Origin: Erythrophleum ivorense
Lineage: Eukaryota; Streptophyta; Magnoliopsida; Fabales; Fabaceae
Assembly: GCA_026724425.1 (NCBI GenBank)
Contig: JAIUCV010000022.1
Span: 10,106,696-10,170,695, forward strand
Length of the DNA: 64,000 nt
Direction: 5' to 3'
Below the pieces are notes generated by a model, which had not been told where the DNA came from, searched no databases, and saw only the letters and a list, made by a program, of their open reading frames with translations. How positions within the stretch are numbered: position 1 is the first letter of the stretch; each line of letters starts with the position of its first letter. Made by a program: the position numbers and the translations under genes. Below are positions 46,980-58,934 of the stretch, piece after piece.

Positions 46980-47641
46980 TAGAGGTGTTCAAAGGTTCGA
47001 TTTTAGGCAAAAATCAAACCAAACTAACTTTATCGATTTAATATTTTGTTAGATCTTGTTAGTTTTAAATTCTAATCAATTTGGTTTGATTTGGTCCGAT
47101 TTGGTTTATGTTTTTTTTGCCCAAAAGTGGTTTTGTTTAAAAATTTTGTTCCTCGTAATATGTAAACTTTAACTTCTAATATCTTGCATTTATTAAAATT
47201 TTAAGCAATAATAATGTTGAAATAATTTATTATTTTGATCTTTTTTTGGTCTAAAAAAATTTCATACATTCGTAGAAAAACTTTAAAGAGTGAGAGAAAA
47301 AAAAAATAAGAGCAACATCTTATAGTAAAATAGTATAGACAATTTGTATATGTTAGTCTTCTTAAACCATACAAAAAGTGTAGTTTTGCTGCAAGTTTAA
47401 TTAATAAAAGATCTTATTAATCTAAAAAAGAAAAAAAGAATTATTAAATTTTAATTAGTTACAAGTTCAAAGATTTAGTTTGGTTCGATTTATCGAACCA
47501 AATATAAAAAAAAATCAACAACTGAACTAATTTAATCGATTATAAAATGGCAAAAATCAAACCAAGCCTGTTTTTAATTGGTTTTATTCGATTTTTAGTA
47601 GTTTGGTTTAATTAATTTGGTTTGATTTTGTTCACCTTTAA
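46980..47641. mobile_element. hAT-like MITE, 662 bp, inserted in copia leader
   Basis: Ends are inverted: TAGAGGTGTTCAAA at the left, and the complement of the right end reads TAAAGGTGAACAAA, 11 of 14 alike. CAACATA (46,973-46,979) and CAACATG (47,642-47,648) flank it as an imperfect target duplication of 7-8 bp. The interior is a loose palindrome of 'tttggtttgattt' and 'aaatcaaaccaa' words. It has no coding capacity. It sits between the copia primer site and the gag start. Confidence 0.65.
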
Positions 47642-47645
47642 CAAC

Positions 47646-48300
47646 ATGGATCTGCCGACAGCCCACAGCCCACCCATTCTCATTGCTAGACATTGTATAA
47701 ATGGAAGCAACTATATCTTGTGGTTGCATGCAATGTTGATGCATGTATGTGAAAGATGTAGAGAAAAATACCTCAATGAAGCCATAAAACAACCTAATCT
47801 GAGTGATCCTAAATATAAAATTTGGGCCATTAAAAATAATCTTGTAATGTCTTAGCTCATTAATTCCATAACAGTAAAAGTTGGCAAGAATTTTATGTTA
47901 TATCACATTGCTTAAAAAATTTAAGAGGCGGCTATGTAATCCTGCTTATATAAAGAGAAATTAATAGCTCTGTTCAAAATTGAATAATTCATCAATAACT
48001 TGAAGCAAGGTGAAATGGCTATAAACCAATATTTTAACTTACATGCAATATTGGTAGCAACAAGATACATATGAGGTATACAATTGGTCTTGTCAAACTA
48101 ATGCCACCAACCACAAAAAGATTGTGGAGGAGAAGATGATCTAAAAATTTTTTATATGCTTGAACAACAATTTTGAAGAAGTGAGAGGCAAAACCATATG
48201 TACTAAACTTATGCCCTCCCTCAAAGAAGCATTCTCAAATGTAAGGCATGAGGAGCAAAAAAAAAAAAAAAATCACTCAAAGGCCTTAACCTAATGTTGA
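47646..48300 (+). pseudogene. Ty1/copia gag remnant
   Basis: The frame from ATG 47,646 contains I-N-G-S-N-Y-I-L-W and, 60 residues later, L-V-M-S before a stop, the standard copia gag N-terminal pattern (L-x-G-x-N-Y-x-x-W ... SLVMSWLINSM). Similarity in other frames continues with W-x-x-L-I-N-S-I traces to about 48,100. A (A)n run at about 48,258 and stops break it. Confidence 0.75.
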
Positions 48301-49379
48301 AACAGGTGCCATGGTGGTTTGTGGTGCTTAGAATACAATTCTAGACTCCAAGCAAAAGAAGTAAACCATATCTTGGTGTCATTAGCAAGTTATCTAAAGA
48401 TTATAACTAAGTTGCTAAACTTTTTCATGATAATTGTGTTTTTCAGGAACTTGATGGATGGGAGACAATTGGCAACGCTAAGAGTGCTAAGCTTTATCTC
48501 TTTAAAGGTGCTAAATTTGTGAAAAAGAGCACCTACTTAGCTAGTAGTTCAACTTCACCCTTGAGTGAACTTGTGCTTTGGCATTTTAGACTTGGTTACC
48601 CAGGTTTCCAATACTTAAAAGTCTTGCATCCTCATTTATGCAATAAAGTATTGTTCCTTTCTAATGTAAGGTGTGTTAGCTATCTAAGCATACAAAAAGC
48701 TCTTACCTTCCCATGAGCACACACTTACCCAACCTTTTACTATCATAATAGTGATATTTGGGGACCTCGTAACATGAAAAGCTTATCAGGTGCTAAATGG
48801 TTCATTACATTATTGATGACCATATAAGACTCACATGGGTATGTCTTATGAAGGAGAAATTCAAAATCATTGCCATCTTTAAGCAATTTCACATCTTTGT
48901 CCAAATCCATTTTCATACCAAAATTAAAGTTCTTTGAAGTGATAATTCTCATGATTATTTCAATGCCAATTTTTAGATTATCTTACACTCCATGGAATTG
49001 TTTACCAAAGCTTCTATGATGACACTCCCTAATAAAATGGAGTAGTTGAGAGAAAAAATAAACACCTTTTAGAGGTAGCTATAACATAGATGATAACCAC
49101 CAATGTTTTTAAATTGTAGGGGAAGGAATTATCATAGCCACTTATCTTATCAATAGATTGCCATCCAAAGCCTTTGACTTCAAAACCACTTGTGAACAAC
49201 TTCTTCAAGCATTTGCTCACATACAAATCCTTTCCACCTTACCCCAATAGACTTTTAGCTACATTGCTTTTGTTTATACCTATCACCATGGTAAACTTGA
49301 TCTAAAAGCACATAAATGTATCTTTCTTGGCTATTTATCCACTGAAAAAGGTTACAAGTGTTACTCACCTATAACCAAA
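48301..49379 (+). pseudogene. Ty1/copia GAG-pre-integrase and integrase remnant
   Basis: Recognisable segments in order: L-F-K-G-A-K (48,500), L-W-H-F-R-L-G-Y-P (48,575) of the pre-integrase domain, S-D-I-W-G-P-R (48,755) and S-G-A-K-W-F-I-T of the integrase core, A-T-Y-L-I-N-R-L-P-S (49,140), and G-K-L-D-L-K-A-H-K-C-I-F-L-G-Y (49,290-49,335) of the integrase C-terminal part, ending K-C-Y-S-P-I-T-K at 49,379. Many stops lie between. The matching RT, RNase H and 3' LTR do not follow: the sequence passes directly into a gypsy LTR. Confidence 0.85.
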
Positions 49380-49851
49380 TGATGAACCTTAAGAACTTGC
49401 CTTGAAACCCAAGAAACAAAACAAGGAAGAAAATTCTGACAAAAGCTAATTCATGTTATAAAATAAAGAGATCTTAAACCAATACTTATAAAGAAGCACA
49501 AACAAAAGATATAAAGAAAGACAACAATTTTGATAAGTTTGCAAAGTTCGTAAAAGAACCAAAGAGAAAATTCTCTCCATAAGATAATTTGAACCCTTGA
49601 AGTTGTTAAAATACTATTCATGCACATGTGTGTGTGTGTGTATGGCAACAAATAAAACCTAATAGCTAATGGACTAAAATGAAAGAAAAGCCTAAACTAA
49701 CATGGATTCCTTACCTAAGTAAGATTAGTAACCCATTTACAATAAAAAGCTTAACTCTGACAAAAAATAATATAAAACCAAACATATGAGCTTCAGTAAA
49801 ATGTTGTTCAACCCATTCAAAGTTGTAATTCATAAATTCTAGTTCAAGCCA
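49380..49851 (-). repeat. 3' LTR of the integrase-less gypsy element
   Basis: Begins TGATGAACC (+) and ends with CAAGCCA, which abuts the truncated integrase frame. It aligns along its length with 54,252-54,822 and contains a (TG)n run near 49,627-49,642. Confidence 0.8.
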
Positions 49852-50110
49852 TGAGGTAAAACTCTAGATTTGGCTTGTCTACACATGATACATTTCTTGG
49901 ACATCCTTTCAAAATCTTTTTTCATATGTAACCAAAAGACATGTTCACTCAAAACAACTAAGGTATTTTTAATACCAAAATGTCCTATTAAATCTCTCAT
50001 AGAGCTCTTAGGCACATAAATTTCCTCCATGAGCTTCCTAGACCCATTAAATCTCCTTCATGAGCTTTCTAAACTAATAACTCTCTTAAAGAGCTCTTAG
50101 GCATATAAAG
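49852..50110 (-). pseudogene. gypsy integrase zinc-binding domain, truncated
   Basis: The minus-strand frame 50,030-49,839 shows G-H-F-G, H-V-F-W-x-H-M-K-K-D and C-I-M-C-R-Q-A-K-S, the HHCC zinc module, and then runs into the LTR after V-L-P-H-G. The catalytic D,D(35)E core that should follow is absent. Confidence 0.8.
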
Positions 50111-51560
50111 TTTATATTTTTTTAAACAAATCCCCATCATACATATAGAGCTTCCTAGGCACTATTTTTTCACATGCCCTATATAAGTTAGCACAATCAG
50201 AATTATCAACATATAAATCTTTAATGTACTCAAAACCTAACAATTTGACATTCAAAGTAGTAATGAGAGCATACCTCTGAGATAAGGGACTAGCCATTAC
50301 ATTTTCCTTTACCTTGCTTATACTTGATCATATAAGAAAAAGTGTTAATGACCTTTGTCTATTTGGCATGTCATTTCAACTTTCCTTATCCCTTCAAATG
50401 CTTTAAAGACTTATAACCAATATGAATCACAAACTCATTAGGCCATAAGTATTGTTGTCATGTTTCCAGGGCCCAAACTAAGCATATATCTCCTTATCAT
50501 ATAGAGGGTAGTTAAAGGCTACTCCATTCAAATTCTCACTAAAGTAAGCAACTAGTCACTTTTCTTGCATAAAATTAGCTCTGATACCAATACTTCTAGC
50601 ATTACATTCAATTTCAAAAGTTTTAGTAAAATCAAGTAATGCAAGTAATATGCAAAACTCAATATTTTCTTAATCAAATTAAAGGCTCTATCTTACTTAT
50701 CACCCTGCTTAAATCCCACATTACTTAATAATTTTAGTTAATGATGTAGCTAAAATGCTCAAATTTTTTACAAATCTCCTATAAAAGCTAACTGAACTGT
50801 GAAAACTATGCACTTCACTAATGATTTTAGGTGTTGGCCGTTCCCTAATAGCTTTAACATTTTCTTCATCAACCTTATTTCCTCTAGCACTAACAATATA
50901 ACAAAAAAATGCAATATGCATCATGCAAAAGGAACACTTACTAAGGTTAGCATGCAATTTTTTTAATTAAGGTTAGCATGCAATTTTTCTTTCCTCAAAA
51001 CCTTTAACACAAGTCTCAAAAGCTCCATGTGTTCATCTAAACTCTTACTGTAAATTAGAATATCATCAAAATGAACAACTACAAACTTGCTAATAAAAGC
51101 TTGTAAAACATGGTTCATAAGTTTTATGAGAGTATTGGGTGTATTAGTTATAACCTAAAAGGCATAATTAATCATTTATATAAACCATATTTTGTTTCAA
51201 AAGTTGTTTTCCACTTATCACCTTCCCTCATTCTGATTTCATGATATCCACTCTTTAAAACAATTTTAGAAAACAAACAAGAGCTATGCAATTCATCAAA
51301 CATATCATCTAATATAGGAATAGGATGTCTATACTTCACAATGATTTGATTGACCACTCAATAATTTACACACAACTTCCATGACCCATCATTCTTAAGC
51401 ACAAGTAAATTCAAATTGTATAGGAGCTCATGCTTTTCCTTGCATATCTCTTGTCGTAAGCTCCCCAACTTGCCTTTAAAGTTTCTCTGCCTCATTGGGA
51501 TTATTTCTATAAGCTAGTTTATTAGGAATTGATGCACTAAGGATAAAGTCAATTTGATGT
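50111..51560 (-). pseudogene. gypsy reverse transcriptase and RNase H
   Basis: Minus-strand frame 51,357-51,172 has [12 protein letters not shown] and S-G-Y-H-E-I-R-M. Near 51,055-51,080 an H-F-D-D-I-L box replaces YxDD, and 50,957-50,721 encodes K-C-S-F-C, a G-N-K-V-D-E-E-N-V-K-A-I-R segment and F-Y-R-R-F-V-K. RNase H remnants continue to about 50,115. Frames change repeatedly and stops are common. Confidence 0.8.
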
Positions 51561-52560
51561 TCAATTCCTTTTCTTTTAGTAGCAAACCATTTGAAATTTC
51601 TTTAGGGAATACAGCTTTAAAATTCTATAAAAGAGATACAATAGCAATAGGCAAAGAAGGATTAAGTTTATTAGCCTTTAAATAAGTTTCCTTATATAAA
51701 AGTACATACATAGGCTAATTGAAATCAAAAGCACTCTTCACATCACTCTCCTTAGTATAAAAGCTCGCTTGTTTTCCTCACTCTCCTTAGTATAAAGCTC
51801 ACTTATTTTCCTTCTTTTCTCTCATTATTCTCTTTTTCTCTCATCTTTTCATCTTGTTTTAATTTATACTCTCCTTTCATTTCATGCTTATTTTCTCTCT
51901 TTTATTGCTCATACTCTTGTGCACTTTTTTTGTATCACTTTCTTTTTAATCCTTACATGATCCTCATAAACTTACCTAGGTGTTAATGATACAAGTGTGA
52001 TTGGTTTCTCATTCATCACAAAAGAGCACCAATTTTTGAAACCATTATGCATGACACGTCTATCATCTTGCCATGGTTTACCTAACAATAAATGTCCATA
52101 TGCATAGATTAGGCATGATATCATATAAAATTTTATCCTTATACTTCCCAATTGAGAATGAAGCTAGAACTTTCTTATTAACCCTAACTTTTCCACATTC
52201 ATTCAACTATTGAAGCTTGTATGGTCTTGGATGCTTTATAGTAGGCAAATATATCTTATCAACCAAAGTAGTACTAACTATATTAACACAACTACCACTA
52301 TTAATAATCATGTTGTATACCTTTTCTTTAATGTGGCACCTTATATGGAAGATGTTGTTATACTGCTATTCATTGTTTTCTTTTACTTGCAAGTTCAAAG
52401 TGCACCTTGTAACCAACGCTTCTCCCTTAATAGCATACTCCACATCACTTGCATCTTCTAATGGTGGTAGAGGATCATCATCACTTTCACCTTCAGACTC
52501 AATCTCTCCTTTATCTTTAAAAATTATTGCATGCTTGTTTGGATATTGAGATGTAATGTG
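51561..52560 (-). pseudogene. gypsy protease region
   Basis: Minus-strand translation just after the gag knuckle gives an acidic E-S-D-D-D-P-L-P-P-L stretch (near 52,470), then I-I-N-S-G-S-C-V-N-I-V (near 52,300), where the active-site D-S/G-G Asp has become Asn, and P-R-P-Y-K-L-Q with L-N-E-C-G-K-V (near 52,220). This is the retropepsin region of a gypsy polyprotein, inactive by that substitution and by stops. Confidence 0.72.
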
Positions 52561-53607
52561 ATATATCCCTTAACATTTAAAGCATTTTATATCTTTATTC
52601 CTCTTCGGTTGGGAATCTTTATTACCTTTATCTTTGATAGTTTCCATGTCCTTGCACTTATGTGAAACTCCTTTAGGCTTAGGATTAACCTTGTCATCTT
52701 TCTTTTCCCAAATCAACTTCGATGATAAAGAAGAACCAAAAGTCTGCCAATAGAACCTTTCCTTTTTTGTTGTCATTCCACCTTTATGGCCATGTATACC
52801 ATGTCTTCCAGTTCTACATAGTGTTGTAATTCAACTACATTGGCCATATCACTATTCAACCTATGCAAGAAATGTGTCATTATTTCTTTTTTATTTTCTT
52901 TCACATTGGTTCAAATCATTGCAATTTCCATCTCTTTATTATAGTCTTCATCACTCTTAGACCCTTAGGTGAAACTTTGCAATCCATGATACAAATCCTT
53001 ATAATAATGGCTAAGGATAAATCTCTTCCTCATAATAGCTTTCATCTCATCCCTATGTTAATGGGCTTTTCAAAATTCCTTTGCCTACTCAAAACAATTT
53101 GATCCCACTAAATAATTGTATAATTGGTGAACTTAACAATAATAAGTTTTACTTTTTTCTTTTTTGAGTAATTATAGCAATAAAAGACTAACTCTGCCTT
53201 CTTTTTCCACTCCAAATATGTATTAGGATCATTCTTACTTTGAAAGGGTGAAATTTTCATCTTCATACTATCCAAGTTATAGTCAATTCTATTATCCTAT
53301 TGCTTTTCTTCCTATGAAAATTTCCACCCATATTGACTGCTGTGGTCTAATCACTATTATTAAAGTCATATCCTTTATTGCCATCATATTCACTATGATT
53401 TGTATGTCTTTCTTGCCTTTGAGCATTAGGAACTTCTTGTTGCTGTCCACTATGCAAATTGGCTATGGCAACATCTTACTTATCCATTTTATCTCTAACC
53501 TTGCCAAACATAATGTTCATTTGCTCAAATTGATTATGCATAGTTTGCAACACATACGAATCATTTTGCTTGGTGTTTATTTTGCCACCTTTGTCTTTTG
53601 AAGCCAT
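52561..53607 (-). pseudogene. gypsy gag
   Basis: The start ATG is at 53,607 on the minus strand (M-A-S-K-D-K-G-G-K), with Q-x-x-F-E-Q-M-N-I-M-F downstream. The C-terminal part includes frame 52,776-52,570 with the first half of a zinc knuckle, C-F-K-C, at its end, followed by a stop where the second half should be. Multiple shifts divide it. Confidence 0.72.
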
Positions 53608-54251
53608 GATAATGAATATGTAAAATTGTTATTAAAGAGAAAAAAACTCACAATACTCCCTTTCGTGTTTACGTCCAATGAGGTTACTCACACTTGTGTT
53701 TTACTCTTATTTTGGCTTTTTTTATACTAAGCTCACTCTCTCTTGCCTTTTACCACTCTTAAAATTTTTGCTTTTAGTTTTTTATGGAACTAAACAAAGT
53801 AATCAAGAAAATCAACTTGCATCAATCCCAAACTAGCAAAACTAAAAATTTAATTCAAGAGTGCAGTTTAAAGAAACAAAGAGCAAATATCAATGACAAT
53901 TAATAAGTAACAAAAAAAAAAGCACAGCCTAAAATTAAAAGGAAACTTTGATTAAAAAGGGATGATTATCTTTCTCTTAAAGAAAATTTTTTTTTGACCT
54001 ACAATTAATTTTCAATTTTGATCAAACTTTTTTTTGTCTCTTTCTCCTTTTTCTTTCTTTTTTTGTTTCATTTTTTTTAAAATATATTAAGCAATGAACT
54101 TATATAGCAAACAAATGGAACTTGAACATAAAATCAAACTGTGTGTAGGAACAAAAAAGATTTAGGGTTTGTGGCATACAAAGAAAATCAAACAAATATT
54201 GGAATCAAAGATAAACAAGCCTGATTTAGAACCTTTGCTTTAATACCAAGT

Positions 54252-54822
54252 TGATATAAACCCTAAGAACTTGCCTGAAAAATCAACAAACCAAACAAGA
54301 AAGCAAAATTCTAAGAAAGATAATTTAGGTTGTAAAACAAAGAGATTTTGACCTAATGGTTATAAAGAAGCATGAACCAAAAATATAAAGAAAGATATTG
54401 ACTCACACTCTAGAAAGGGATTAGAATCAGAGTGAAAAATCATATTGGAATGCTACAAGACAAAAATCTTGGTAAGTTCCAAACTTCATGAAAAAACCAA
54501 GGAGAAAATTTTGTCTATAAGATAATTTGAATGTTTGAAGTTGTTAAAACACAGTCCATGAATACACACGCGGGCGCGAGCGCATACGCACACACACACA
54601 TGTATATATATGGCAACAAATAAACCTAGTAGCCAATGAACCAAAACTAAAGAAAGGCCTAAACTAATATGGATTTCTAGCCTAAGTAGGATTAGTAATC
54701 CATTTACAATAAAAGCCTAACTCTTACTAAAATAATAAAACATAAAAACAAATACATGGGCTTAAATAAAATAATGTTCAACCTATTCAAAGTTGTAACT
54801 CACTAATTCTGGTTCAAGCCCA
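54252..54822 (-). repeat. 5' LTR of the integrase-less gypsy element
   Basis: Begins TGATATAAACC (+) and ends CAAGCCCA. Just inside (54,235-54,251, minus strand) the sequence TTGGTATTAAAGC resembles the initiator tRNA-Met primer site with two changes. It has about 60 extra bases near 54,395-54,460 relative to the other LTR, and a mixed CA/CG repeat at 54,564-54,600. Confidence 0.8.
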
Positions 54823-54837
54823 TACAAGGATGCATTC

Positions 54838-55235
54838 TATCCCTGATTTCAACCTTGAGCATATATTTCAATGATGTTTACAAGGCTTAGATTCTGGTAT
54901 AAGCCTATTCTTTTGTTGGTTGCATTATCAGAAACTTGTTTGGCCCATATAGGTTAAAGACTTTTCTTATGAATCTAATGGGGGGTTATATCAAGGATCA
55001 TGCAATTAACATTATTTTTTCAAGCCAAAATAAGGCTTTCACCTTTGTTAATAGCATCCACTCCATAAAAATAAACAAAGCTAAAAGATTTCAATTTGCA
55101 TTCCACTTTATTTATAAGCAGCTTAGTTTCACTAAGAAAGATAAAGGGCAGCCTATATTTTCAAACTAAATTCTTTAAACATTAAACTATCGCTGTTTTT
55201 TTGAAACCTCGACAACTCCAACTTGTACCACTCAT
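54838..55235 (-). pseudogene. LINE ORF2 endonuclease N-terminus
   Basis: The minus-strand ATG at 55,235 begins M-S-G-T-S-W-S-C-R-G-F, like the M-x-x-x-SWNCRGL start of plant L1 endonucleases. About 28 residues later the segment I-F-L-S-E-T-K carries the catalytic E-T-K, and a G-V-D-A-x-x-K-G-E-S-L-x-L-A part follows. Single stops interrupt it, and it ends at the boundary with the gypsy LTR. Confidence 0.75.
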
Positions 55236-55259
55236 GTCCTATTGGGAAGCATTCCAAGG

Positions 55260-57448
55260 GTTGCTTTCTAAAACCCTAGATAGAGATGTAGGAGAGTTGC
55301 TAGCAAGAAAGTCTTCCATAACATTATTATCTAAAACTTGAGATATTCTACTAATATTAGTACACTATTTTTTGTTGGAGATATTAGCCATAAGATAAAA
55401 AAGATATTCCTATTTTTGAGAGGTTGGGACAGTGTAGTAGACAAAGTAGATTTAATAGTTAAAAAAGATTCATTAAAGTTCAAATAAGAGTAGTCTATAT
55501 AGGAAAGTGTAGCCTTCTTAGAAAGGTGATAGTCCTCCATTACTTTAGCTCTGTTACACTTCTTGAAGTTTAAACATGGCATAGAGCTTATCATTACACA
55601 TTTAAGAGAAAAGGTAGCCCAATTCAAAATACCTTTCTTATCTGTAGGAGACCAAACAAAAAGAGGTGAGTCATCTAGTGAGAAAGCCAAGAGAGAAGGG
55701 ACCATGAAAGGTTTATGGTACTTAAGGATGAACAAGGCACAATTTGCGATGCAAACTGAGGAAATTTCAAAAGCTTTATAATTAGGCTAAACTAAAAATC
55801 TTCCTTTATGTGGGTGTGTGTTTTTTTTTCATAAAATGGTTGCAACACATGAAATTTTTTACCAAAGTTTTATTAATGGAAATTGACGGCCAAGAGTTCA
55901 TAGTAAAAAGAAAGCTGCTCGATTGTATATCAAAAGCCTTTTTATTTTGGAAATAAGTGACAATAGATTAAAGGAATATTCTATCACAAAGCCTACTAAC
56001 TCATTAATAAGATGGTTACTGAGAGACAAGGCACCAGAGAGAAAGAAGTTCTGAGAAAAGAGCTTGAGGAACTCAGGTATAAAGATATAAGAGTTTGATG
56101 AGATCGAGTTCACTAACTACAACTTAGATCCATCAAGATGGGTGGCAGAGAAGTCATGTAGAGGGAGCCTATAAGGAAAAGGTGCATTTTCAGTCGGAAC
56201 AAAGTCTAAAAGAGGGTTTACAAGTGAAGATTGCTCAATATCATTTAGCATAGATTCATGATCAGAAGGAAGATGATCCAAGCTAGTAGTATTGGTGTTT
56301 AAACTAGGTAGAGCATGTAAAAGTAGGTGTTGTCAGGGACTAACTATCAAAGATAAAGACAAGTTGGCAAAGCCTTTAATTCTGAGAAGAGATGAGGCAG
56401 GGTCTACCTTGTATCATTGTGGGTCCAAGTCACTTGGAATAGAGATAAGCTCTTCCATATTGGCAAAAGGTTGAAGATCTATATGCATAACCAGAAAAAA
56501 GTTCATTAAAGATTGGTGAAACAATGTGGTCAATTTGCATGTAAAATAGACCTATCAAAGCCTCTGGATGGTTGATAAAAAAGAAGAGTCCAAAGAGTTA
56601 GGTAAAGAAACATCCTATTTAGCTAAAGGCAACTCATGATGGATAAGGAAATCATTTAGCCAATTTTCATGCAGAGTCCCTTATGGTTGTTATAGATTAC
56701 GACCTTCAAAGAAAGAATTTCCAAAGTTATTATGAAAAGCATTATTGTCATTATGTTTAGCTTCAAATTCTATATTTTCACAAGTTTTTTGTTTGTATGG
56801 TGGTTAGGATGCATGTGGGAACCTTGGTTATTAGAAAAGTCTAATGAGTTATCATATGAAACTTAGAAAAATTTGTATGGGACAGCTCTTGGGTACCCAT
56901 GATCTCCATGGCTTTAAGTGACTAGCTATGGACATAATAACGACCTTTGTGAATAATGGGATACCACTTAACCTAAGTAGTACACCTATTAGGCTTTTGT
57001 TTGAAAGTGACATAGTCCTTAGAAACAAAAGGAAAGTGAAAGTCAATAATCAAGTTAACATAAACTTTTTTAAAAATGGTTTGTTTCAGGGATTTGAATC
57101 TCACCACCACTTGGTTTGGGCCTTAATCACAATCCTCGAGCATGTGCCCAATGCAATTGCATTGCCTACATCTTTAAAATACCCTTTTGTAGCGACATTC
57201 AACCAAGGTTGATGATCTATTATTTAACATGATTTCAACACCCATTAATAAAGGAAATGAGAAGTTTATAAGAGTTTGGACTTTTAAAACTCGTAGCTTG
57301 CAATAATGCTATTCAACTCCATCAAAGAATATAGCATCACCCGCCATGTTTTTGAGAATTTTTGTGACATCTAAGTTATGGTAATCTAACAAGAGCCCTC
57401 AAAATTGGACCAAAATTGGAAAGCATTCTTCAACTCCTTACATTTAGG
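55260..57448 (-). pseudogene. LINE ORF1: zinc knuckle and variable tail
   Basis: The part nearest 57,448 continues the ORF1 domain (L-D-Y-H-N-L-D-V-T-K-I-L, then P-L-L-M-G-V), and a complete CX2CX4HX4C knuckle is encoded near 57,135-57,180 on the minus strand. The long remainder to 55,260 is a low-conservation Ser/Leu-rich tail with several stops, as in plant L1 ORF1 proteins. RNA binding is the known role of this protein. Confidence 0.65.
57444..57448 (+). repeat. duplication TTAGG, left copy
   Basis: Exact match with 58,935-58,939. Together they flank the insertion that splits LINE ORF1. Confidence 0.6.
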
Positions 57449-58934
57449 GTGTTACATATTCCTAATACTAGATCAAAGTGGTAGCAGTACAATGGAATTT
57501 AATCGTTGAAATTTTGCTTATTTTGTTTGATTATGTAAATTCTAAAATAAATCCCATAAATATTTTCTTAATCATATATCGAAATATCTTGTATTGAATA
57601 ATTGGTATCATATGTCTAATACTTATACAAGTTATAGGAATATTTATAAATGTTAAAAATGTTCCAAAATCAATATATAATTCATCCCTGAACTATAGGA
57701 CTAAGCATCAGTTAATGTCTCATAATTATTTTAACAATTATCTAATAGAATAGATAAGGTTACTTCGTTTTCTTTATACTACAATCTAGATCCTAGAAGT
57801 CCAATGTAGTTTAGGCACTCTAATCTACTATAGGCTTTGAGTTAGCAAAGTTTGAATCCTTATCTCTGAACATAACATTAAGTGTAGTGAGAATTTACAT
57901 TTTCAATAAGGACACTTATAGATTTTGAAAACTAGTGACGGTCCATTTGTTACGTATGCATAAAACCTTTTCTTTTTATATTCCCCTATTTGTAGTATAT
58001 AAGAATAGCAAATACAACACAATAAATCAAATACAGATAGAATAACAATCATATATGAGGATATAAACATATGACACGGAAGGTCATGGTCAATATATCA
58101 TATGTAGTTGCACAAATATGTAATATACATCCAGCAAGATCTTTTAGAAGCATCTTTTGAGTAATATGAATTTAGTTTAATCATAATAGACTTAATTCTT
58201 TATATTTGTGTACTCTTTAACTTGGTATGTACTGGTATGTTTTATCATTTCATTTATAGAGCTTTAATAGTATTCCAGTAAGTACATAAGTACATCCTGT
58301 TCATATCTTTTTAAGGAGATATCAATAATCCTATTTTAAAAGTGCTGATTATTAATAAATTATTTCCTTAAGCCACATATTAAGTGTCTCATACCACTTG
58401 TCCCATAAACAAGTGGTGCATCACTAAGGCTTACTCTAGTATCAAGTGTGACGTTTTATGAAACTTGCTGCAAGTAACATTATTGAGGAGTCAACTTTTC
58501 AACTTTTGAGATTTGACTAAAATTATAATTTAACCTCTTGTGAAAATTATGTATTTTTATTTTAGATTTTTAATAATTATATTTAAATTTTTATCTAAAT
58601 ATTTTTATTTTTATAAATAAATTTTTTAATTTTTAATGCCTTAATGATCCAGAAATTTTTTTGGAATTCATTTTTTAAGTATTTATTATTTAATTCTCTA
58701 TTAATTAATTATCTCTAATTAATTATTAATAATTTTTATTAAATTCCAAATTGACCTCATAAAATATCATTATATTTTAAATAAATTTCTCAATTTTTTG
58801 TGTCTAAAACTTAGAGAAATCTCATATTTTCTCATGTAATTACTAACTAAGTATTTTTTTATGATTTATGTTGTTTAATATTAATTTAATTAGTTACCTA
58901 TACACATTCGACCTCCATATTTCTCAGAATAATG
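57449..58934 (-). mobile_element. 1.5-kb insertion in LINE ORF1, probable LTR
   Basis: 1,486 bp between TTAGG repeats, AT-rich with no coding region. Its minus-strand start (CATTATTCTGAGAAATATGGAGG) is followed by AT-rich sequence in the style of the gypsy LTR at 14,400, and a small palindrome (ccacttgt...acaagtgg) lies near 58,395. The ends do not show clean TG...CA, so LTR status is tentative. Confidence 0.5.

Larger units (their letters stand above)
49380..54822 (-). mobile_element. Ty3/gypsy element lacking the integrase core
   Basis: Two related LTRs (49,380-49,851 and 54,252-54,822) enclose gag, protease, RT, RNase H and the integrase zinc-binding domain on the minus strand. The sequence then jumps straight into the LTR, so the integrase core and polypurine tract are deleted. 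The LTRs differ in length (472 and 571 bp) and in many substitutions. Flanks differ: copia on the left, LINE on the right, with ccaaa and tacaa in place of a clean duplication. The protein style (K-Y-R-H-P-I-P and D-D-x-L-D-E-L-H) is like CRM-type chromoviruses, but the lineage is not certain. Confidence 0.8.

Noticed and set aside
56928..57212. 94-residue + strand open frame
   Set aside because: Lies opposite the LINE ORF1 zinc knuckle and domain, which explain the sequence better on the minus strand.
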